The position numbers were made by a program, and so were the translations under genes. From Herminiimonas arsenitoxidans (GTDB taxonomy: Bacteria > Pseudomonadota > Gammaproteobacteria > Burkholderiales > Burkholderiaceae_D), in the NCBI RefSeq assembly GCF_900130075.1, contig NZ_LT671418.1, positions 992,001 to 1,056,000 of the forward strand: a stretch of DNA of 64,000 nucleotides, written 5' to 3'. Position 1 is the first letter of the stretch, and the number at the start of each line of letters is the position of its first letter. This document shows positions 47,101 through 54,490 of this stretch, piece after piece. Under the pieces are notes generated by a model that did not search any database, had not been told where the DNA came from, and saw only the letters and a list, made by a program, of their open reading frames with translations.

Positions 47101-49560
47101 TCCGGTTACCAGATTGACAGTTACACCGACGGTATCCGCTGCATAGCTGACAGTGTCTACACCGCCCAAACCATCAAAATTATCAGCACGATTGCTGGCG
47201 ATAAATGTATCGGCATAAGCGGTACCTACGAATTTTTCTATATTGGTATAGCTATTGGAGTAAGTCGGCAGACCACCCGGATTCTGCGGACTTGCAGGCG
47301 CAGTTTCGATGCCACCTACATTACGCGATGCATCAACGATGACGCCTGACAGATAACGTTCATAACTAACCGTATCGTTACCGCCCGCACCGCCATCAAA
47401 GCTCAAGCTATCGGTATCAGCAACAAACTTATCGTCCTGAGAACTACCGATTACGTTCTGGATATTTTTATAAGTGTCGCCTGCGGCATTACCACCCGCA
47501 CCCTGTCCTTTGTAAAAATCGACTTCAACACCGGCAGCTGAACCCGCATAGCTGACTGTGTTAATACCACCCATACCATCGAAATTATTGGCCTCTTGAT
47601 TCGCAATGAACGTATCGTTGTAAGCACTGCCAATCACGTTCTGGATATTGATGTACTTATCACCCGTTGCATCATTACCGCTGCCCACACCGTTCAGCAA
47701 ATCAACGGTTACACCTGACGTCGAGCTCGATGGTGAATTCGCATACGACACCGTATTCGAGCCACCTGCGCCACCATCAAAAATATTCGCAACGCTGCTA
47801 GCGATGAAAGTATCGCTATAGCTGCTGCCGACTACATTCTCAATATTGCTGAACGTCACGTTCTGCGCATAACCACCAGTGCCAGTGCCGGTATTCAGGT
47901 TGACGTTAACCGCCGCGTTCGACGCTGAAAAATCAATCGTATCGCTACCAGATAAACCGCCATCAACTCCCTTGGTTGTAGCGCCGACGACGAAGGTATC
48001 GTCATATTTGCTACCGATCACCTTCTGGATGTTACTCAAGGTATCCTGCCCGCCAAAACCATCCAGCGCATGGCCAGTATTCAAATCGACAAACACACCT
48101 GCAGTTGAGCTTGTATAACCAACAGTATTGATGACCGTATTGACGACTGTGTTGACATTAATAGTAACGAGATTCACGCCACCAACCAAAGTATCGTTGC
48201 CGGCACCGCCTTCGAAATAGGTATTGCCCTTGCCACCATATATCGTATCGTTACCGGTACCGCCGTAAAGGAAGTCATTGGCATTGCTGCCATATATCGT
48301 TGTTCCGGCATTGTCACCGGCATGCACAATGTGCGACAAACCTTGTGCTGGCAATACAAAGACACTTTCACCCGTCACAGGATTGGCATAAGACAGATCA
48401 TTTGCCGTAGTCGCATCCTTGACCACAACTTGCTTGACGCTAGTCAGCGATTGCACACCATCGGCAGTAACAACCGATAACGAAAATGTCAGTTTGAAAT
48501 CTTGATGAATCGGTGCGCCAGCATCTGGCGGTACAGTGTTGTACTGCAGCTCCAGCCCATAATTCTTGGTGTCTGGCGATATGGCAATTTGATACACACC
48601 GCCACCCAACGATGTCGCTCCCACAATGCTCATACCTGATGGCACACCCGATACCGTCAGCGACTGCACTTTGCCATCACCCGTAATTTGAACATCCAAA
48701 ACTTTACTGAAGGTATCGGCCGGTATATTGCTGCCTGCCGCTGGTGCGATACCTGTCGCGTAAATCGTACGGACGTCATTACCTGCATTGATAATCTGCG
48801 GAGCGATCTGTGCAGCGTTGGATGTATTGGTTCCTGACAGCAAGCCACTACTGCCACCGCTACCGTACAGCACATCACCTATCTGCGTAGTACCAACCGT
48901 ATTAACCAGATGAATAGCAATCGCCGGCTCATTTGGTCCGATCACAAACTCTTGCGGCGCCTTCCCCGGACGTTCCGGCAGAATTTCCGCAACTTGTTTG
49001 ACCAAAGGCTGCTGCTGCGCAGCTTGTCCATCAAAATTGGATTTGAAGTTATTGACTGGTGTCGTGTTGGCTTGGACCACATTGGCCAATTGCACCATGG
49101 CCTTACTGATGGCGGACAACGCAGCATTGGCTGCCTGTGCTTGACTCGCTAAATCCTGCGCACCTTCGGTCTGACGATAAGCAGCATCCTCGGCGCCATT
49201 CCCTCGACCATCCGAGTTCACCGGTTCAGTACTGAGCACCAAAGGTTGATCGAGTTTTTGCAGTGGAATCTTGCCGACTTGATCCAGCATGTGGCTGGCA
49301 CTATCTCGGCCGCTGCTGAAATCCACCATGACAGTTGCATCCATCGCACCGATGGCACCGCCTGCCAGCACCAACTTGGTGCCATCATTCAAATAAAGCA
49401 CCATATCGACGTCGACGATATGGATTTTCGCGACATCGCTCTGCGAAATTTTCAGTTGAAAATTACCACTTTGATCCGGCGTGACGACTCTGATCGGCGC
49501 ACCGTTCTTGTCCACGGTGGACTGATTCGTACCCGACTTGGAAGCAGGAGCAGTTGCCAT
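41170..49560 (-). CDS. Giant RTX-type repeat adhesin, type I secretion substrate
   Basis: About 2796 residues from ATG 49560, which has AAGGAA 8 bases upstream. A longer frame to 49740 would overlap the exporter gene and encode a Cys-rich leader absent from this family. Order: (a) N-terminal domain of about 100 residues resembling the BapA/LapA prefix (SGNFQLKISQ..., DMVLYLNDGTKLVLAGG), (b) a helical stretch (about 120-170), (c) an Ig-like beta domain (about 255-400), (d) RTX nonapeptides (about 413-460), (e) about 30 repeats with core NIQNVxGSxxDDTFIAxxxANxFDGG, (f) C-terminal RTX repeats and a non-repeat tail ending LHLQYV that probably holds the secretion signal. No Cys was seen. It is the last gene of the operon, 52 bases after its ABC exporter. 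I infer surface attachment; no LapG site is apparent. Confidence 0.88.
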   Translation of the reverse strand: MATAPASKSGTNQSTVDKNGAPIRVVTPDQSGNFQLKISQSDVAKIHIVDVDMVLYLNDGTKLVLAGGAIGAMDATVMVDFSSGRDSASHMLDQVGKIPLQKLDQPLVLSTEPVNSDGRGNGAEDAAYRQTEGAQDLASQAQAANAALSAISKAMVQLANVVQANTTPVNNFKSNFDGQAAQQQPLVKQVAEILPERPGKAPQEFVIGPNEPAIAIHLVNTVGTTQIGDVLYGSGGSSGLLSGTNTSNAAQIAPQIINAGNDVRTIYATGIAPAAGSNIPADTFSKVLDVQITGDGKVQSLTVSGVPSGMSIVGATSLGGGVYQIAISPDTKNYGLELQYNTVPPDAGAPIHQDFKLTFSLSVVTADGVQSLTSVKQVVVKDATTANDLSYANPVTGESVFVLPAQGLSHIVHAGDNAGTTIYGSNANDFLYGGTGNDTIYGGKGNTYFEGGAGNDTLVGGVNLVTINVNTVVNTVINTVGYTSSTAGVFVDLNTGHALDGFGGQDTLSNIQKVIGSKYDDTFVVGATTKGVDGGLSGSDTIDFSASNAAVNVNLNTGTGTGGYAQNVTFSNIENVVGSSYSDTFIASSVANIFDGGAGGSNTVSYANSPSSSTSGVTVDLLNGVGSGNDATGDKYINIQNVIGSAYNDTFIANQEANNFDGMGGINTVSYAGSAAGVEVDFYKGQGAGGNAAGDTYKNIQNVIGSSQDDKFVADTDSLSFDGGAGGNDTVSYERYLSGVIVDASRNVGGIETAPASPQNPGGLPTYSNSYTNIEKFVGTAYADTFIASNRADNFDGLGGVDTVSYAADTVGVTVNLVTGLGSGVGSLADGDRLANIENVIGGSGNDTFVANDSANVFDGGAGSNTVDYSASTTGAVTVDLFHANGVGTSGGFAQGDKFINIQNVIGSTFDDTFVASADANTFDGGGGTHNRVSYANDTVGVTVDLVNGLGSGVGSLAAGDRLINIQDATGGSGDDTFIANAVANSFDGGLGINTVSYALSDVGVTVDLVAAAGTGGYAVGDTYTNIQNVIGSTKDDLFIANSAANSFAGNGGIDTVSYAKATDGRGVTVNLDTRIGTGGYAEGDRYQGIQNVIGTSYDDTFVASNSVNVFNGGLGVNTVSYAASTSGVTVDLINGTGSRGYAQGDQYISIQNVIGSSSDDIFIANGAVNHFDGGASMPTSHNRVSYATDTANLTIDLLSVGAIGLGGNAQGDTYTNIQDITGGSGNDTFIASAAANAFDGGGGTHNRVSYAADADDLTIDLLTAGAIGLGGNAQGDTYTNIQDLTGGAGNDTFIASAAVNNFDGGGGLHNRVSYASDTADLIINLSDKPASGVLAGTGSGGYAQGDTYVNIQDATGGNGNDLFIASLAANNFNGGAGTNTVSYASSNSGVIVNLSALAVNGLAANTGGGIGSYAEGDTYTLIQNVTGSAFNDTFIGGAAANAFVGNGGSDTVSYASSTTVVSINLSNAAVTPTAGGGSLAAGTGRGGDAQGDTYTGISNAIGSALGGDEFFANGTLIGTFDGNGGLHDRVNYSGFTSALTINLSDKSIAGVAVGKGSVGKANLDTYIGIHDATGGSGNDTFIAGSAANAFDGGAGINAVNYAASDVGVVVNFAGDTRGSLTSMTGGGAAGSYAIGDTYTNIQNVVGSNFDDLFYASAATGAAANKFDGGVSDANSHNRVSYEAATTAIIVNLADTAVTVNSTSIAANSGDGGALGDTYANIQDITGGSGADIIVASAAANNINGGGGINNTVHYGGSGAGVIVNLSGASVTIGSTTVASMTGANATVSASHAAGDTYAAIQNVTGSAYNDIFIGGTAVNVFNGGSAGSDTVSYASSGTAVTVNLSTAAVTPTAGGGSLAKGTGRGGDAQGDTYTSISNVTGSTFGGDEFFAHNTLVGTFDGNGGTHDRVSYSGFSAATNLIINLSQTSVTVAAVTVAGGKGSVGKSGLDTYIGIHDATGGAGNDTFIAGVEANSFDGRTGSNTVNYAASVVGVVINFAGDTRGGLATMAGGGAAGSYAIGDTYTNIQNVVGSSFDDIFYASAATGAAANKFDGGVIDAGSHNRVSYEAVTADVLINLASATATLNGTSVTAGSGAGGAAGDTYANIQDVAGGSGNDTFNASAITNRFDGGSGVNTVSYQSLAGPVNIDIKNMAGSSAFQNGYLFYNIQNLIGTAGNDTLGGAAGGNSILTGGAGADALTGYGLNNTASYAGATAAVTVNLSGASVGGVAARSGKGGDAEGDTYTGIQNVTGGNGNDLFVASADTNIFNGGAGNNTVSYAGSTAGVVADLNTAVGSTGDATGDTFINIQNLTGTAFADKLTGLAVGGSVLIGGAGADQLIGLGYVGTDATTAAATSNTANYVDSTAGVIINLSSVTVDALNPLGSLAAGKGRGGDAEGDVLSGIQNLVGSSFDDTFYANSQINRFDGGASNASSHNKVIYTNVTGDLIINLSDTTVGSVEAGKGSGSDANLDAYINIQDVTGGGGNDTFISSSAANHFDGGAGNNTVSYAGNGVAVTVDLFHMTGTDGYAQGDTYANIRNVTGTTGNDTFFAGNLASLFHGGGTADVNTNHGYDTVSYQFATTNLTANLLTAGANTGFAAGDTYTRIDNLVGSATSGVTSNLYGNAFNNTLTALGAATTNLLDGGDGDDTLDGIAGGHNTLIGGNGNDTFIVQANGVSINSNIDSIAGGAGNDTLKITGLGSSLNLSSLSNKVTSIETLDLTTGINTNLTVTGAVIAEITGLTNGYHLLTIKLSAGETVSFAGENVRNGVDYTSFYAVGDVNQTGGEIARLHLQYV
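41470..41645 (-). repeat. C-terminal RTX nonapeptide repeats of the adhesin
   Basis: The translated stretch contains GGDGDDTLDG, GGNGNDTFIV and GGAGNDTLKI, each fitting the calcium-binding GGxGxDxUx pattern. Such repeats fold on export in calcium and favour type I secretion. Confidence 0.85.
41700..48120 (-). repeat. Array of about 30 adhesin repeats of 60-95 residues
   Basis: I counted about 30 imperfect units by eye. Each unit starts near YxNIQNVxGS, continues DDTFIAxxxANxFDGGxGxxTVSYA, then GVTVDL (or xIxNLS), then a variable linker ending QGDTY. Units differ mostly in the linker before QGDTY, from about 10 to 40 residues. Core repeats carry Asp/Asn/Gly residues like RTX. Repeat count is approximate. 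Confidence 0.85.
43240..45300 (-). repeat. Duplicated block of four adhesin repeats
   Basis: Units at about 44390-45300 and about 43240-44165 match in order, including unusual units such as FGGDEFFAxxTLxGTFDGNGG and GIHDATGG and AATGAAANKFDGG. Corresponding landmarks are offset by about 1134-1155 bases. The DNA is nearly identical in places, for example in the GCAGCCCCGGTCGCTGCACT stretch at both copies, so the copy is fairly recent. Confidence 0.8.
48180..48320 (-). repeat. N-side RTX nonapeptide repeats of the adhesin
   Basis: The translation contains GSNANDFLYGGTGNDTIYGG, then KGNTYFEGGAGNDTLVGG, a canonical RTX run of four or five nonapeptides. They separate the Ig-like part from the long array. 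Confidence 0.85.
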
Positions 49561-49612
49561 CTGAATTTCCTTCATTGTGAAACCGGCATACTCTCCCGGC
49601 CCATCAAAGTAA

Positions 49613-51370
49613 TTACTGCAATATTTGAGCCCGTGGCCCGTCAGCCACGATCTTGCCGTCATTAATGACGATAATGCGATCCATCTGGCGCAACAGCACT
49701 GGACTGTGTGTCGCCACAACCAATGTGCGATTCGCGGCAAACGCGACCAATCTTTCGATAATCTTGTTTTCTGTCACTTGATCGATACCGGTTGTCGGCT
49801 CATCCAGTAACAAGACGCTAGGCATGCCAGCTACCGCACGCGCCAGCGCAACCATTTGCCGCTGGCCGCCAGACAGATTGCCCGGCGCAGTGATCATCTG
49901 ATCCAGACGTAACTGCCCGCCGCCCAACAAATCGTCCAGACAAGACACATGCAATACGGTCTGATAAATTCCCGTACTGATGGTGTTATCAACAAAGATA
50001 TTGGAAGCCAACGTGCCATCGAATAAAAACGGATCCTGCGGCTTGTAGGCAATCGAACGCATGCGCACCGCTTCCGGATAAGCATTGACAGAAATACCAT
50101 CCATCAATACCTGTCCATCATCAGCATGATGGACGCCTGCCAGGCAACGCAGCAATGTCGATTTGCCGGAACCTGAACGTCCGACCAAACCAACTTTTTC
50201 ACCCGGATTGATCACGAATGAAATCTGCTTCAGCATCGCCGGCTCAGAAGGTTTGATACTGAAGCTCAGATTGGAAACTTGAATTTTTCCTTGTATCTGC
50301 TGGCGATCTACTTCATTCGTTGTCTTGGCGTTCGGTCCTTCGACAAACAACTCTTCAAAGGATGCCCTAGCCTGCTTGAACGCATCAATACGTCCCACTA
50401 CCAACGCAACCGAAGACAACATCGATGCCGCGCGGCCAGCCAGCATTGATGATGCAATCAAGGCACCGACTGTCAGCGAATTAGCTTCCACCAGATACAC
50501 GCCGACAACCATCGTTCCTATCGTGATCAAGGTATAACCGCTGGATGAAATCGTATAACCCACGGTCGACCAGAATCGACTTTTTGCCTGCGTCACGGCC
50601 GATTGCTCCGCATCTTTTGCAAATAAATCAATCACGCGTTTTTGCAGTGCTGATGTTTTAAGCGTTTCAATACCAAATACCAAACCGGCAAGCTTGTCGG
50701 TCTTGGCTGCGCCCACACCCATGCCTATACGTGCATAGTCATTTGCTGGAATCTTGCACAGCAACTGCGCGCCCACCAGCAATAGCCCACCAACCAGCAC
50801 GACCCAAACAATAGAACCGCCGATCAAACCGATCGCCAGCAAATACAAAAGAAGAAATGGAAAATCGATAATGATCAGCATGTAATTCGATGACAGCAGA
50901 TCACGCGCACCGGTGATATCACGATACTTGGCCAGCACGACACCAACCGGCCACGACACACGCGCTGCCAGCAATTTCTTGACGACCGCCTGGTCAAACT
51001 CGATATCGAACTTGCCTGCGAGCTGCTCAATATAAAACGTGCGGATCACGCGCAAAACGAATTCCAGCACGATGAACAACAACATACCCAGCGTCAACGC
51101 CCACAAGGTATCTGGAATGTGGTTACCAATCACCTTGTCGTACACAAGACGCGAATAAAGCGGCAACAACAAACCGAATATATTGATCAGAAATCCGGCA
51201 ACCACGATCTCCACCAGTCGTTTGCCGTATGCACGCAGCAGCGTCACATACATCGGATCGCGGGTAATTCCTTCGAAAGTGTCGTGCAAAACACCGACGC
51301 CGACAGCGGCGGGAGCACCGGTGTCGGCTGACTGCGCGGCGGCAGTTGGAAGGTCGGGTATCTTGCTCAT
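49613..51370 (-). CDS. Type I secretion ABC exporter (LapB/SiiF-type role) without N-terminal peptidase-like domain
   Basis: A 585-residue exporter, TMD followed by NBD. Six transmembrane helices span about residues 55-320. Walker A GRSGSGKS (about residue 395), signature LSGGQRQ and Walker B LLLDEPTT are present, and the D-loop and H-loop (VVATHSP) are intact. The first 45 residues are a low-complexity leader. Giant-adhesin exporters such as LapB usually carry a C39-like domain and reach about 690-720 residues, so that domain is missing. It lies between the MotA-like gene (17 bases) and the adhesin (52 bases), which is strong evidence that it exports the adhesin. Confidence 0.92.
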   Translation of the reverse strand: MSKIPDLPTAAAQSADTGAPAAVGVGVLHDTFEGITRDPMYVTLLRAYGKRLVEIVVAGFLINIFGLLLPLYSRLVYDKVIGNHIPDTLWALTLGMLLFIVLEFVLRVIRTFYIEQLAGKFDIEFDQAVVKKLLAARVSWPVGVVLAKYRDITGARDLLSSNYMLIIIDFPFLLLYLLAIGLIGGSIVWVVLVGGLLLVGAQLLCKIPANDYARIGMGVGAAKTDKLAGLVFGIETLKTSALQKRVIDLFAKDAEQSAVTQAKSRFWSTVGYTISSSGYTLITIGTMVVGVYLVEANSLTVGALIASSMLAGRAASMLSSVALVVGRIDAFKQARASFEELFVEGPNAKTTNEVDRQQIQGKIQVSNLSFSIKPSEPAMLKQISFVINPGEKVGLVGRSGSGKSTLLRCLAGVHHADDGQVLMDGISVNAYPEAVRMRSIAYKPQDPFLFDGTLASNIFVDNTISTGIYQTVLHVSCLDDLLGGGQLRLDQMITAPGNLSGGQRQMVALARAVAGMPSVLLLDEPTTGIDQVTENKIIERLVAFAANRTLVVATHSPVLLRQMDRIIVINDGKIVADGPRAQILQ

Positions 51371-51387
51371 GACTGGATATTTCCTGC

Positions 51388-53052
51388 TTATTTGTTATCT
51401 GTACGCGTAGCGAGTTCGCGCATTGCTTCGCGCAGTTCGAGACGTAAATCCTTGATCATTGTTTGACGTCCATTACGCATCTCTTCGATGATGGTTTGCG
51501 ACATCACGTTTTGGCGTACCAATGCTTCACTAATATTTGCCAGTGCTTGCGGGATCGCATCGAGACCTTTGATACGTTCGTTCTGCGTGGCCATGTGTTT
51601 GGCCAAATCAATCTGTAGCTGGCGCGCAGCCAAGGCATCACGCGTAATGTTGCTGGAGTTCTCACCAATGACCGTGCCAAGCTGACCGAGACGTGTCGCC
51701 ACCGTCGAATGAATTTCTGCCTGATGCTGAATCGCATTCAACTCGTCGCCCATACGGATGGAAACCTGTGACAGCAAACCAGGCAATTGCGCAATGTGCT
51801 GTGCGGACTTCTCATGCACGCTGGCCAGATCGGCTTGTTGACTTTGCAGCGAAGACAAAGCTGATGACAGTGCAGTCTGCCCGCTTTGCATGGTGCCGAC
51901 GATTTGCGGCAACACATCGAAGCTGCGCAGCGCGATATCGCCATTGACGCTTAAACGTTCGCTCAACAGTGACAAGCTTTGCGTAATGTCCTCTGTCGAT
52001 GCCAGCTTCTGATTGATCATCTGACCAAGGTTGCGGATTTCTTCCAGCGTCTGCTGGCCGACTTCATGCATGCGTGGTCCGAATGAAACCAACTGCCGCA
52101 TGTTCTTCGATTCATCGATGCTGTCCTGAAACAGTCGCGCCACCGTCGCAAGACGTTCATTCATTGCTTCCAGTTTCACACCTGCTTGCAAGGAAGCGTC
52201 TGAACTGTTGCGCGAAGTCAGTACCGATTCACGCTGCAAGACCATCAAGTCATGCAGGAATTCCGTGAGGAAAGATTCGGAAATACCTTGGCGTTGCGAT
52301 GCGCCCGGGCCGGACATTTCATGCACAACGTGCTGCACCATATCGCTGATGCATTGACGCGCAGCAACCACCAGACGTTTACCCGCACCGCGCAAACAAA
52401 CCAGCGTCAAGCCCAGTGTCAACGATCCGATCAAGCCGAACATCGATGCACTAAACGCCGTCCCCATACTGGCCAATGGCTTATTCAAATCGGCCACCAG
52501 ATGCGCAAACGATGCATCCATGTCGCTACCTTGGCTGGCCTTGCCGAATCCATTAATCAGGTCTGCAGTACTGACCAAGGTTTCCAACAGACCGATAAAC
52601 GTACCCAACAAACCCAGCGCAATCATGAAGCCAGTCAGATATTGCGGGAACTCCATCCGTGCCTCCAGATGGGTATGCAATTCGGCCAGCGAACGTTCGA
52701 TAGTTTCCTGCTCGATACGCGTAGTCAAGCGCCCTTTGGTATTGGCCACACTGACCAGCACCTTGGCAATCTCCGTACCTTCGAATGTCGGATCCAATAC
52801 CAAATCTTCCAGCGATTCACCAGCAGATGCGCGCGCATAGAATAATTTCAGCTTGTTGTATTCCCAATTGACCTTGTAGATGTCGTAAATGATCAGGGCA
52901 ACACCAAATACCGCCACCCCGATGATGAACAAATTCAATACAGGATTGATATGAATCGCGTGAAGAACGAAGTCCTTGAAAAGGATGCCGCCCGCCAGCA
53001 AAACGAGGGAAGGAATCATCGCAAGAAGGTAGTATTTGCGTAGCGTTTTCAT
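51388..53052 (-). CDS. MotA/TolQ/ExbB-family proton-channel protein with long cytoplasmic tail
   Basis: A 554-residue protein. Four hydrophobic segments are seen (about 8-30, 38-58, 140-162 and 195-220). The latter pair (YLTGFMIALGLLGTFIGLLETLV and LASMGTAFSASMFGLIGSLTLGLTLV) carries the MotA/TolQ/ExbB pattern. After about residue 225 comes a cytoplasmic tail of some 320 residues, Gln/Ser/Leu-rich and predicted helical or coiled coil. This resembles SiiB of Salmonella SPI-4 and ZorA of Zorya. With the OmpA-like gene two places upstream it makes a MotA/MotB-like pair. I infer that proton flow is coupled to adhesin export or surface display. Confidence 0.85.
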   Translation of the reverse strand: MKTLRKYYLLAMIPSLVLLAGGILFKDFVLHAIHINPVLNLFIIGVAVFGVALIIYDIYKVNWEYNKLKLFYARASAGESLEDLVLDPTFEGTEIAKVLVSVANTKGRLTTRIEQETIERSLAELHTHLEARMEFPQYLTGFMIALGLLGTFIGLLETLVSTADLINGFGKASQGSDMDASFAHLVADLNKPLASMGTAFSASMFGLIGSLTLGLTLVCLRGAGKRLVVAARQCISDMVQHVVHEMSGPGASQRQGISESFLTEFLHDLMVLQRESVLTSRNSSDASLQAGVKLEAMNERLATVARLFQDSIDESKNMRQLVSFGPRMHEVGQQTLEEIRNLGQMINQKLASTEDITQSLSLLSERLSVNGDIALRSFDVLPQIVGTMQSGQTALSSALSSLQSQQADLASVHEKSAQHIAQLPGLLSQVSIRMGDELNAIQHQAEIHSTVATRLGQLGTVIGENSSNITRDALAARQLQIDLAKHMATQNERIKGLDAIPQALANISEALVRQNVMSQTIIEEMRNGRQTMIKDLRLELREAMRELATRTDNK

Positions 53053-53116
53053 GGTGCGGAATATTCCGATCGGGTAATTGAAATTAACATTGCTGCTATC
53101 AGGATAATTTTCGTTC

Positions 53117-54490
53117 TCATCGTGGCTCGCGCAGAGCAGTCTGCGTGAAACGATTCAACGGTGACATCAGGTATTGCCATACTGTGCGACGGCCAACGAC
53201 GATATCGGCAGTTGCCGTCATACCAGGCATGAGCGGTGTGCCGTTGTCAGCATTTTTAAGATGTTCCATGTCGCGGGTGACTTCGATCTTGACGCGATAG
53301 TGACGCTCGCCACGCTCTTCCGGCACCGTATCGGCGCTGATCTCGGTGACCACGCCTTGCATCGAACCGTAGACGCCATAGTCATACGCTGTCACTTTGA
53401 CGCGCGCCGGTTTACCTATCGCCAATTCAGCACGGTCAGTTGGATTGACGTTGGCTTCAACCACAACCTTGTCATCGATCGGTGTCATTTCCAGTATCGG
53501 ATCGCCCGGCTTGACGACACCACCTACCGTATTAACGAAGATGCGATTGACTACGCCATCCATAGGCGCTTTGACTTCCGAACGCAGTACACGATCATTG
53601 CGTGACTTCATCTCTTCCGACAAACGCGCAAGTTCAGTTTCTGCAGTCGTTAAATCGGCACGCGCTTCCGCACGAAAGCGCGACACACCATCCGCCACCT
53701 TGGCCTGCGCTTCAGAGATCGCAGCACGCAGACGCGGAATCATCGCGCTAGTCGCATTCAAGCGGCTGCGTACATCCTGTGCTTTCGACTGCGCCTGAAT
53801 GTCTTCCAGTTGAGATGCCGCACTTTTGACATACATCGCATGCACCAATTGATATTGCTGTTGCGCGAGGTTGTATTCATCAGTCAAACTTTTTTGACGG
53901 CTAGTCGTTTCACTTAACTCAGCCTGACGTTGCGTGCTTTGTTCACGCAAGATATTCAATTCACCATTCAACTTCGACTGACGCGCTATGAACGCAGCCT
54001 GCTCACTTTGTACCGCTGCTGCATCCAGCGGTATATCGGCAGGCAAGCTTAACTGCGTTGCGCCATTCGCTTCCGCTGTCAGTCGCGCGACACGTGTACG
54101 CAAACCAAGTAGCTTGACTCTGCCTTCGCCTTGATCCGAGCTGGCGCGCACGTCTTTGATCGTGATCAGTATTTGATCCTTCCGTACCGCTGCGCCTTCG
54201 CGCACAGCTATCGTCGAGACAATGCCACCTTCCAGATGTTGAATGATTTGATTATGGTCAGAAGGAACAATGCGTCCCTGCCCACGCACAACCATATCGA
54301 TAGGTGCGAAGTAGGCCCAAATCACCAACAAGAACAAAATAAGCAGCAGCCATAGCACGAACAGTTTTGGCCCTGGCATCTCGCGATGCATTTCCAAACC
54401 TCTATCCAGCAAAGGCACGGCCTTGCGCGTCGCAGTTTCTGCGCGCTGAAGGCTGGTCTTGATAAAGCTGGCTAGTCGAGGAAATTTCAT
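53117..54490 (-). CDS. HlyD-family membrane fusion protein of the type I secretion system
   Basis: A 457-residue periplasmic adaptor. A short cytoplasmic N-terminus precedes one transmembrane helix (about 43-62), a barrel/lipoyl part (GQGRIVPSDHNQIIQHLEGGIVSTIAVREGAAVRKDQ), a coiled-coil hairpin of about 200 residues, and the second half of the lipoyl domain with APMDGVVNRIFVNTVGGVVKPGDPILEM. The C-terminal signature PGMTATADIVVGRRTVWQYL(M)SPL is typical of HlyD/LapC. The start overlaps the stop of the OmpA-like gene (ATGA) and a 64-base gap leads to the MotA-like gene. Confidence 0.94.
   Translation of the reverse strand: MKFPRLASFIKTSLQRAETATRKAVPLLDRGLEMHREMPGPKLFVLWLLLILFLLVIWAYFAPIDMVVRGQGRIVPSDHNQIIQHLEGGIVSTIAVREGAAVRKDQILITIKDVRASSDQGEGRVKLLGLRTRVARLTAEANGATQLSLPADIPLDAAAVQSEQAAFIARQSKLNGELNILREQSTQRQAELSETTSRQKSLTDEYNLAQQQYQLVHAMYVKSAASQLEDIQAQSKAQDVRSRLNATSAMIPRLRAAISEAQAKVADGVSRFRAEARADLTTAETELARLSEEMKSRNDRVLRSEVKAPMDGVVNRIFVNTVGGVVKPGDPILEMTPIDDKVVVEANVNPTDRAELAIGKPARVKVTAYDYGVYGSMQGVVTEISADTVPEERGERHYRVKIEVTRDMEHLKNADNGTPLMPGMTATADIVVGRRTVWQYLMSPLNRFTQTALREPR

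Noticed and set aside
41333..47349. Several plus-strand open frames of 60-270 codons across the adhesin gene
   Set aside because: They are repeated antisense shadows of the adhesin repeats (Thr/Ile/Arg-rich), created by the periodic coding sequence.
41700..48120. CRISPR-like array
   Set aside because: The periodic DNA is coding, with units of about 180-290 bases in one long frame. It has no short exact repeats with unique spacers and no cas genes.
49561..49740. N-terminal extension of the adhesin frame by 60 residues
   Set aside because: It overlaps the exporter gene, encodes a Cys/Trp-rich leader and lacks a ribosome site. ATG 49560 has one.
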